From CAYXVB01 sp964467785 (lineage in GTDB: Bacteria; Bdellovibrionota; UBA1018), in assembly GCA_964467785.1 (NCBI GenBank), contig CAYXVB010000110.1:1-12157 (forward strand): 12,157 nucleotides of DNA, in the 5' to 3' direction. Each line of letters starts with the position of its first letter. The first letter of the stretch is position 1. The notes under the pieces are model-generated. The model made no database searches. It had not been told where the DNA came from and worked only from the letters and a program-made list of their open reading frames with translations. Positions 1-6,053 of this stretch are shown here, in pieces. The position numbers were made by a program, and so were the translations under genes.

Positions 1-155
1 ACCTGATTGGCCGCCAGGCCGATGCCGGGCGCGTCGTACATCGTCTCCAGCATATCGTCAGCCAGCTTGAAGTAAGTTTTCTCCACGCGGGCGATCGGCT
101 TGGCCTTCGCGGTCAGAACCTGATCGGGAAATGTGTAAATTTTGAGTTTGGCCAT
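1..155 (-). CDS. def: Peptide deformylase, N-terminal part (cut by window edge)
   Basis: Removes the formyl group from the N-terminal methionine of new proteins in the cytoplasm, using a bound metal. Only the first 51 codons lie in the window. The ATG is at 155-153 and the protein begins MAKLKIYTFPDQVL. It reaches GIGLAANQ at residues 44-51, which is motif I (GxGLAAxQ) of the deformylase family. The EGCxS and HExxH motifs that would complete the active site lie beyond the left edge, so activity cannot be judged. The gene starts 43 bases after the lptG stop on the same strand, which suggests co-transcription. I see no strong Shine-Dalgarno sequence in that gap. Motif I makes the family assignment firm despite the truncation. 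Confidence 0.93.
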   Translation of the reverse strand, partial: MAKLKIYTFPDQVLTAKAKPIARVEKTYFKLADDMLETMYDAPGIGLAANQ

Positions 156-198
156 TCGTTTTGAAGTTTCCCGGCGGACTGACGCTCGATTTCGTCGC

Positions 199-1275
199 TC
201 AGCTTCTCTGGCGGGAAATCAGTACCGCCGCCAGAGTCGCGAAAATCAGGCTCGGTAGCCATGCTGCGAGCCAGGGAGGTAGCGCCCCATTGGTGCCCAG
301 AGATAGTCCGATAGAATAAAAAAGCCAATAGAAAAAGGTAATCAGCAGGCAGACGCCCAGGTCTTTGGCAAGGCCGCCTTCCCGCCTGTTGCGGAGGCTG
401 AACGGTATGGCAAGCACGCACATGACGAGCGGGATGAAGCTGAGATTGATCTTGGCGTGGAACTTCACTTCGTAAGCTTTGGTATCAGCGCCGGCCGACT
501 TCATGCGCTGGATGTAGTGGTAAAGCTCCTTGAACCGAAGGCTCTCCACTTCCTTTTCGATCTCTTGAAAGTCTTTGGGCGTCTCGGTGATGACCAGCGC
601 CTTTTCGGTGAACGGACTCGTGATCGGAAACGGGTCGTCCGCCGTGAACTGGGTCAACGTGCCGTTCATGAGCCGCCAGCCCTTGGGGCCGTATTCCGCC
701 CGCTCGGCCTCGACGACCTGCTTAAGATTGAATTGGCTGTCGAAGGTGTAGACCGTCATCCCGCGGATCGTATTGGAGCGGCGATCAAAGAGCTGGAGAT
801 TGTAGATGATGTTCTTGGCCCGGTACCAGATCCTGTCTTGCTTGATGTCGAAAAAAAAGTCGGTGCGCTTCTTGATCTCGCGTTGGTAGTAGATCATCCG
901 CTTCTTGTAAGTCAGCGGCATGATCCGGTCCTCGACGATCAGGATGCCACTCGAGATGATGACCACGATGGCGATGAACAAGGACATGATCCGCACGGCC
1001 CCAACACCGATCGAATAGGACGCGATGAGTTCGTTGGTGCGATTCAAAGACGCCAAGGTGAGCACGGTGGCCAACAAAACGGCCGGGGGTGTCATCTGGA
1101 CGATGGTCTGCGGCAATGCAAGGAAATGATAGACTAACGCCTGCTCCGTGGACATCTGGTTGGAGACCATGTCGCCCATCAAAGCCTGAAATAAGAAAAT
1201 CCCGGCCAAAGACAAGATGGCGATTAAAAGGTTCATTATGAACAGGCCGGCAATATACCGGTCCAACGTCTTCAT
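199..1275 (-). CDS. lptG: LptF/LptG-family permease of lipopolysaccharide export, LptG-like
   Basis: Membrane subunit of the LptB2FG transporter, which takes lipopolysaccharide from the inner membrane and passes it to LptC and the periplasmic bridge. The 358-residue length matches the family. The N terminus MKTLDRYIAGLFI is typical of LptG. Membrane segments are visible at about residues 8-32, 62-80 and 93-114, followed by a periplasmic beta-rich region (about 130-270) and three closing segments (about 275-293, 305-325 and 335-353). The family motif around LNRTNELIASYSIGVGAVR (78-95), which contacts the ATPase side, is present. LptG is favoured over LptF because of the LDRYI start, but the two are close relatives and no second copy is in view to compare. 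def follows on the same strand. The ATG at 1275 is preceded by only a weak purine run. Confidence 0.9.
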   Translation of the reverse strand: MKTLDRYIAGLFIMNLLIAILSLAGIFLFQALMGDMVSNQMSTEQALVYHFLALPQTIVQMTPPAVLLATVLTLASLNRTNELIASYSIGVGAVRIMSLFIAIVVIISSGILIVEDRIMPLTYKKRMIYYQREIKKRTDFFFDIKQDRIWYRAKNIIYNLQLFDRRSNTIRGMTVYTFDSQFNLKQVVEAERAEYGPKGWRLMNGTLTQFTADDPFPITSPFTEKALVITETPKDFQEIEKEVESLRFKELYHYIQRMKSAGADTKAYEVKFHAKINLSFIPLVMCVLAIPFSLRNRREGGLAKDLGVCLLITFFYWLFYSIGLSLGTNGALPPWLAAWLPSLIFATLAAVLISRQRS

Positions 1276-1315
1276 TTTACTTCCCGATTTCCACAGGTTA
1301 TCGTACTAATCCACT
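1276..1315. promoter_or_regulatory. Divergent start region between lptG and lepB
   Basis: Only 40 bases separate the two divergent start codons, so the promoters for both must overlap here or lie inside the opposite gene. The segment is more AT-rich than its surroundings. TACTAAT at 1303-1309 resembles a -10 box for lepB, but it lies so near the ATG that the transcript would be almost leaderless. No convincing -35 partner or strong ribosome binding site is visible on either side. Confidence 0.35.
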
Positions 1316-2134
1316 ATGTCAGATTCCGAAATGTCCGGTAAGACAAAATCTCACGAAACGCCCTCTTCGAGCGCACCGCAAAGAGGCTCCCAAAATCCCC
1401 CGGCGATTTCAAAAGGTCGTTGGATTTTCGAGAACGTAATATCCTTGGTCCTCGCGCTGCTGATCGTCTTCATGATCCGCTCGAGCGTGGTCGAAGCGTT
1501 CAAGATCCCGTCAGGCTCGATGATCCCGACGCTGTTGATCGGCGATCACATCTTCGTCAACAAATTCGCCTACGGCCTTCAAATTCCGTTTTCCGACATG
1601 GTGACTGGCGCGCCGGTGCAGATCATCAAGCGTGACCCGCCCGTTCGCGGAGACATCATTGTCTTCAAGTACCCGAAGGACGAAAGCTTTTATTACATCA
1701 AGCGAGTGATCGGCACTCCCGGCGACTCGATCGAGATCCGCAACAAGAGCCTTTTCATCAACGGAAAGCCGGTCAACCGCGACACCGCCACTCCGACCGT
1801 CTCGGAAAACGTCTTCAAGTCCTTGGACGATCCTAAGTACAGCCCAAGCAATCTTGATCTTTACAATGAGCATCTCGACAAGGCGGATCACCTGGTCATG
1901 CTCGACAAGAGCAGCTTCATGGGCGAAAACTTCGGGCCGGTCACCGTGCCGCCCGAGAGCCTTTTCGTCATGGGCGATAACCGCGACTTTTCGAACGACA
2001 GCCGCTTTTGGGGCTTCGTTCCGCTCAAAAACGTCAAAGGCAAGGCGATGGTGATCTGGCTGTCGCTTTGGGTGAACTTTGCCGACGGGCAGTTCGTGTT
2101 CCGTCCAGGCCGCATCGGGACCGTCCTTCGCTGA
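1316..2134 (+). CDS. lepB: Signal peptidase I
   Basis: Cleaves signal peptides from exported pre-proteins at the outer face of the inner membrane. The 272-residue protein has a polar, Ser/Pro-rich cytoplasmic N terminus (1-36) and one membrane anchor (about 37-55). Box B, IPSGSMIPTLLIGD (64-77), gives the nucleophile Ser68, with Ser66 as the likely oxyanion residue. YYIKRVIGTPGD (126-137) gives the general base Lys129. GDNRDFSNDSRFWGFV (220-235) is box E. Serine, lysine and box E are all intact, so the enzyme should be active. A second ATG five codons on (1331) is possible; neither start has a clear ribosome binding site. The enzyme would process the several exported proteins encoded nearby, although that is its general role and not evidence of a functional cluster. 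Confidence 0.96.
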   Translation: MSDSEMSGKTKSHETPSSSAPQRGSQNPPAISKGRWIFENVISLVLALLIVFMIRSSVVEAFKIPSGSMIPTLLIGDHIFVNKFAYGLQIPFSDMVTGAPVQIIKRDPPVRGDIIVFKYPKDESFYYIKRVIGTPGDSIEIRNKSLFINGKPVNRDTATPTVSENVFKSLDDPKYSPSNLDLYNEHLDKADHLVMLDKSSFMGENFGPVTVPPESLFVMGDNRDFSNDSRFWGFVPLKNVKGKAMVIWLSLWVNFADGQFVFRPGRIGTVLR

Positions 2135-2141
2135 TCGAAGG
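2125..2141 (+). terminator. Stem-loop over the lepB stop codon
   Basis: CCTTCG and CGAAGG form a perfect 6-base-pair stem around a 5-base loop, with the lepB TGA at 2132-2134 inside the loop. No run of T follows, so it is not a textbook intrinsic terminator. It may protect the 3' end or slow the polymerase between the two convergent genes. Confidence 0.35.
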
Positions 2142-2156
2142 TTCCGGCCCCGACGC

Positions 2157-2176
2157 CTGAATCGGTCCTGATTCAG
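2157..2176 (-). terminator. Stem-loop over the stop codon of the 660-residue gene
   Basis: CTGAATC at 2157-2163 and GATTCAG at 2170-2176 are a perfect 7-base-pair inverted repeat with a 6-base loop. The stop codon of the minus-strand gene (2175-2173) falls in one arm. Together with the hairpin at 2125-2141 it could form a bidirectional termination zone between convergent genes. No T tract is present, so the function is uncertain. Confidence 0.35.
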
Positions 2177-4155
2177 CGCTTCATCAAGCGTAGGTCGATG
2201 GAGCGGTTGTTCAAGATGCTCTGGATGTAAAGGAGCGTCTGGTACAACCGGCTTTCAGTGTGCTCGCCGTAAGTGAACCGGATTGACTCCGAGCCCTTCG
2301 CGCTGAGCTCAAACTCGTAGTGCACGAGTTGATCCAGCCGGTCCTGCGGCAGGAGGCGCAGCAGGAAGCCGGCCCCGACTTCGCGGAACAGTTCATTGTC
2401 CTTAAGCTCGACGAAAGCTTTGTAGCGCTCGATAGTGGAGCGGCCACGGTCCGCCACTTTCATCAGATTCACCGAGATCCTTTGCAGATCGAGGTCATAT
2501 CGATCTTCCAGGGAGACCGAATTGGACTCACCAAGCGGGTATCCCTCAGTGGTGGGCGCCGCGGAGGGAGACGGCATCGTCGCCAAGTAGGCCTTGAACT
2601 TGACGTAAAGATCACCCGCTCCCAGGGCAGGCAGGGCCTCGAGGGCCGGCAGCGTAAACGTGATCTGATGACGGAAGTACACGTTTACGCGCTCGTTGAA
2701 CTTGTAGTCCCAGTTCCTCCATTGGATCTGGGAATAGATCGGCTCTGGAAGCGTGCGACGCAACTGTTCGCGTATCCGATCGAACTCGGAGGTCATGAGG
2801 CTCGAGCTTTTAATCTCACGACTCATCACCATGGCGTTGAATACAGACGGCTCATACTGCTCGTTAGCCTCGAAGAGCACGCCGCTGTTGATCGACTCCG
2901 TGGAGTCGAAGAGGCGGAACAGGAATCTACGTTTGTCCTGCTGAGAGTAATTGTCGAAGCGATACTTATGCGCCACTTCCTGGTCGTCAAACGACTGGAT
3001 GCGGTTTTCCGAGAAATAACCGCTCTTCTCTAGTCGGAAGAGATTGAGACCGATGCCGATCTTGGCGCCCACGGTATCCGAAGCATTGGAACCCTTGAAG
3101 AGCCGCGCCACGCGACGCTCCGACTCGGGAAGCTTGGCGTCGGCGAGCGAAAGGGCCTCGACTTCGCTCAGGTCCGTGATGAGAGCCTTTTCCAGGCCGT
3201 TTCGGTTGGCGATCGGATCAGCGACTTCGAGCGACTTGAACCGGACCTTGCGGGTCATGAGATTCTCAAAAGCCGCGGCGGCCTCCGGATCGCGAAGATT
3301 GAAGACATAATCAGCGAGGAAAAGGTCGGCAACATCGCGCGAGACGCCCAAATTGACCGGGTCCAACTCGACGAAGCGGCGGACCTGGCGCTCAACGACG
3401 CGGAGTCCGATCGCGCGCACGTGGCGGCCCGCGCCTACGGCGTAGTCCGCGCCGCCGCCGAGGCCGCGTCGGGCAATCAACTTGACTCGGATATGGTCGG
3501 CATCGGCCTTGTAAAGCTGAATGAGAAAGCGACCCTCAAGGTAGATATGGGTCGAGCCGGACTGCGAGATCGCTGGCGCCTGCGGAACACTCAGGCTGAC
3601 CGAGGCGACCACGCCAGTGTGGGTCTCAAAGCTGACAAAGTCGCCGGAGTCCAACTTGTTGAGCGCACGATCCGCGCTGAGGGGAATGCGGTCCGGAAGG
3701 TAAGGTTTCGCGGTCACGGACTCGGTCTGTGTCTTGAACTGCCGTGCGAAGACGAGCTCCGAGCCCGCTGAGATGCCGATGCCCACGGGACTTTGAAGCT
3801 GATCGACCCAGGAGGCCGGGTTTACTTCCGTATCGACCAACCAGCGGTCATACCGGGTGTAGTAGCCGTCGATGTATGAAGGTTCCGAGCGATACTTGTA
3901 TTGAAGGGCCGCCGTCACGCCCTCGAAGATCGCGGCATCCATGATATCGAAGTTCAGGTTGACCGCCTGCTTGGCCACCTGTTTCTTGATGACCTCAGTG
4001 AGCCGGGCCGGTTCCAGGAATGAGAAGAAGCCCTTCTTGGATTGATCCTCAGGCGCCGCTTTGGCGGTCCAGAGCCAGCCCGCCGCCATGCCAGCCAAAA
4101 CAAAGCTAGAGGTCGCAAATTGCCAAGGTTTCAATTTCCGGGAAAGAGTGCTCAT
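2173..4155 (-). CDS. Large exported protein of unknown function (660 residues)
   Basis: I do not recognise this family. Residues 1-34 form a signal peptide or N-terminal anchor: basic residues near 6-9, a hydrophobic stretch at about 12-30, and a plausible Ala-Lys-Ala cleavage site at 31-33. The mature part is soluble-looking, about 625 residues, with mixed alpha and beta character, no cysteine-rich region, no simple repeat and no catalytic motif I can name. A short glycine-rich stretch, GLGGGADYAVGAGRH, lies in the first half, and the C-terminal 100 residues are rich in charged and aromatic residues. The ATG at 4155 follows a short CAGGG that could serve as a weak ribosome binding site. It is convergent with lepB and divergent from the exported RelA/SpoT-like gene. 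Location is periplasm, outer membrane or outside the cell. The open frame is intact along its whole length, so it is a real gene. Confidence 0.85.
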   Translation of the reverse strand: MSTLSRKLKPWQFATSSFVLAGMAAGWLWTAKAAPEDQSKKGFFSFLEPARLTEVIKKQVAKQAVNLNFDIMDAAIFEGVTAALQYKYRSEPSYIDGYYTRYDRWLVDTEVNPASWVDQLQSPVGIGISAGSELVFARQFKTQTESVTAKPYLPDRIPLSADRALNKLDSGDFVSFETHTGVVASVSLSVPQAPAISQSGSTHIYLEGRFLIQLYKADADHIRVKLIARRGLGGGADYAVGAGRHVRAIGLRVVERQVRRFVELDPVNLGVSRDVADLFLADYVFNLRDPEAAAAFENLMTRKVRFKSLEVADPIANRNGLEKALITDLSEVEALSLADAKLPESERRVARLFKGSNASDTVGAKIGIGLNLFRLEKSGYFSENRIQSFDDQEVAHKYRFDNYSQQDKRRFLFRLFDSTESINSGVLFEANEQYEPSVFNAMVMSREIKSSSLMTSEFDRIREQLRRTLPEPIYSQIQWRNWDYKFNERVNVYFRHQITFTLPALEALPALGAGDLYVKFKAYLATMPSPSAAPTTEGYPLGESNSVSLEDRYDLDLQRISVNLMKVADRGRSTIERYKAFVELKDNELFREVGAGFLLRLLPQDRLDQLVHYEFELSAKGSESIRFTYGEHTESRLYQTLLYIQSILNNRSIDLRLMKR

Positions 4156-4306
4156 ACCCTGACTAGTTCAAGACAGGTGCCAGACACATCCCCTTGGATA
4201 TCAATAAGTTGCCATAAATAAAGCTCGATCCGGTGCCCAGCTCTCTATCGGTTGTCGAGATTTTTAACAGGTCAAGGCTCCTTCCATAAGTTCCGAAAAA
4301 GAAGAG
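4156..4306. promoter_or_regulatory. Divergent intergenic region between two exported-protein genes
   Basis: This 151-base gap must carry the promoters of both the 660-residue gene and the RelA/SpoT-like gene. Its middle is AT-rich (about 4197-4222). GGTGCC occurs twice, at 4176-4181 (within GGTGCCAGACAC) and at 4232-4237, a spacing of 56 bases. I cannot fit a well-spaced -35/-10 pair in either direction. The right gene is preceded by a purine run (AAAAAGAAGAG, 4296-4306), which may act as its ribosome binding site. Confidence 0.4.
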
Positions 4307-5329
4307 ATGGAATCGCCCCTAAAGTCCGCGACTTCCCGCTTTCGGACCGCACTAGCACTCCTTTCAGCCTTGGGCACCGCCGCCGCGGTGATTGGGGCCT
4401 CAGGTCCGGCGACTACCGTCCAGGCCGCGGCGCCCGAGTGTTCCTACCGCTTTACGACTTTCGCTGATCTCGCCAAGCGGAATGGACTTTCGCTCTCCCG
4501 GGTTCTTGACCTGAATGTCGGCCAATTCGCGACATCCTCCGAAGCGGCAACTCTGCTTTTTGAGGCCGCCAACAAACTCAAAGGCGAGATGAGGGGCCTC
4601 GGAGAATCCGTCGTCGAAGAGCTGCGTAACTTTGGTAGCGGCACGCCCAAGCTGGCTCTCGAGCTCAAACGCGAGAACGTCAACCACTTCTGGACTAGCG
4701 TGGTCCAGAAGATGTACCGCAAAAAGTACGAGAGCGTCCGTCAGATGCCGGACCTCGCGCGGGGTCGGATCGACGTCAACGGCGGCGACGACGTGGGTAT
4801 GGCAGTAAAAATGATCCAAAAGTTGGCCTCGACCCGCGGCTTTCAAGTCGATGTCGAGAGCCCCCGACGGCCCATTGCGGGTAAGCCAGGCTTTTTCGGC
4901 TATCCCCGCTACCACATCATCCTCAAGAATACCGACGGCATTCAGTTCGAGTGGCAAGTAGGGACCCGCGCAACCTCTCACGTCTGGGAAATGCCGGGCA
5001 TCCCGATCCCTAAAGGCCTCAGGCTGCCCGCCGGCACGCGGAGCGACATCCATGACATCGAATACCGAATATTCCAGCCGATCTGGAAAAAAGCCAGTCT
5101 GCCGAACGCGGAACCCGGGCTAGTCGCGCTTGAGCGGGACCTGGCGCTCAGGAAATTCTCCGAGGAAGTGGATCTGCTCGCCGCCGAGAGCGCTCTCCGC
5201 GGCGACCAGACGCCGGATCTTTCGAGAAGAGTAGCCGCGCTTCATCGCCGTGCGGGAGAAATCCTGAATGAGCTCGTAAACCGCAAGGGCAACAGCTACG
5301 TCGAGACGATGCTCAATTCCGACGAATGA
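4307..5329 (+). CDS. Exported protein with a RelA/SpoT-like nucleotidyltransferase fold (putative)
   Basis: 340 residues. Residues 1-40 look like a Sec signal peptide: Lys6, Arg11 and Arg13, a hydrophobic core at 14-32, and a cleavage site near VQA (38-40). Residues about 120-262 read like the alarmone synthetase fold of RelA, SpoT and the small synthetases. PDLARGRI (148-155) matches the FDxxxxRI motif with the metal-binding Asp149. GYPRYH (198-203) matches GYxSxH, keeping the Tyr that stacks on the acceptor base. FEWQVGT (214-220) matches vEvQIRT, keeping Glu215 and Gln217. Ser131 and Lys135 fit the ATP-site motif RxKxxxSxxxK, but its Arg and first Lys are replaced by Val and His at the equivalent sites, and Arg in QIRT is Gly. 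There is no HD hydrolase domain. The C-terminal part (265-335) is helical. True alarmone synthesis needs ATP, so an exported version suggests an effector, a changed substrate or a binding-only fold. Assignment rests on motif reading by eye. Confidence 0.6.
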   Translation: MESPLKSATSRFRTALALLSALGTAAAVIGASGPATTVQAAAPECSYRFTTFADLAKRNGLSLSRVLDLNVGQFATSSEAATLLFEAANKLKGEMRGLGESVVEELRNFGSGTPKLALELKRENVNHFWTSVVQKMYRKKYESVRQMPDLARGRIDVNGGDDVGMAVKMIQKLASTRGFQVDVESPRRPIAGKPGFFGYPRYHIILKNTDGIQFEWQVGTRATSHVWEMPGIPIPKGLRLPAGTRSDIHDIEYRIFQPIWKKASLPNAEPGLVALERDLALRKFSEEVDLLAAESALRGDQTPDLSRRVAALHRRAGEILNELVNRKGNSYVETMLNSDE

Positions 5330-6044
5330 CCGTCAGTAAAGCCACTCGATCAAGCAGCCCTCCCAGGATCGCGCGCAAGGGACGCGGCCATGCTTCGACG
5401 TGCCGTGCGAGCCAGGGCCCGTTCCGATAATACAACGCGACGAAAGCACGCCCCCAAGCGCGCTGGCGAAGGTATCCGTCGCGGAAGCCTCGCAGGCGAC
5501 CCATCGTCTCGGGCCTGATCGTGTCGACGAGCGCCGTCGCGACAAAGCACTTGGCCATGGAGATCGACTTGTAGACGTTTTGGAAGTCTTTTGGATGCGT
5601 GGGATTTCCGAGCTGGATGTATTTGCGAACAGTTTCAGCGCACAGCCCCTGGTACGGCATGCCCTTGGAGAACAGCACGTACTTTTCGAGATAATGCCGA
5701 AAATCCTTGTAACGATCCGGACTCTTGGTGCGGTCGTACATCTTGGCCAGATCCCAGTACACGCCGCTGATGAGCAGCAGCTCCGGCATGTCCTTGGCCC
5801 GGTCGAAATGCGAAGGAGCGAGCGCGCCTTCGGGGATCTCCTTCCATTCCTCAAGAATGTTGATGTAAGCGAGGAGATGACTCGCCGACTCGGCGAGGCG
5901 GCCTTTGTCATAGGAACGGATCCCGTTTCGCGCGAGCTCGATCCGATGGGCGAAGAGCTTGCGTTTGTGCTCGCGCTCGGCCTGTTCGATCTGTTCCTGA
6001 ACTTTTCGCTTATTACGCGCGAAAAAATTATCCGACGAAGGCAT
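5313..6044 (-). CDS. Protein with helical N-terminal region and CFI-box-type C-terminal domain
   Basis: 243 residues, no signal peptide. Residues 1-40 are highly charged and likely coiled coil. Residues about 40-145 are helical and resemble tetratricopeptide-like packing, though no clean repeat is visible. The C-terminal third (165-235) has the CFI-box layout: KCFVATALVDT (165-175) around Cys166, then LRGFRDGYL (184-192), GRAFVALYYRNGPWLA (198-213) and a final hydrophobic helix. This C-terminal domain recurs on many otherwise unrelated proteins in Bdellovibrionota, Myxococcota and others; its role is unknown. The start at 6044 lies 9 bases past the priA stop with no strong ribosome binding site, so translation may depend on priA ribosomes. 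Its 3' end overlaps the convergent exported gene by 17 bases. Domain recognition is from memory of the consensus. Confidence 0.75.
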   Translation of the reverse strand: MPSSDNFFARNKRKVQEQIEQAEREHKRKLFAHRIELARNGIRSYDKGRLAESASHLLAYINILEEWKEIPEGALAPSHFDRAKDMPELLLISGVYWDLAKMYDRTKSPDRYKDFRHYLEKYVLFSKGMPYQGLCAETVRKYIQLGNPTHPKDFQNVYKSISMAKCFVATALVDTIRPETMGRLRGFRDGYLRQRAWGRAFVALYYRNGPWLARHVEAWPRPLRAILGGLLDRVALLTVIRRN

Positions 6045-6053
6045 TCATCGGAA

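Noticed and set aside
457..1137. A 226-codon open frame on the plus strand opposite lptG
   Set aside because: Antisense shadow; the opposite strand encodes clear membrane segments and family motifs.
4176..4187. GGTGCCAGACAC as a repeat element or operator
   Set aside because: The arms are only partly complementary and a single copy is present in the window, apart from a 6-base echo at 4232-4237; too little to call a site.
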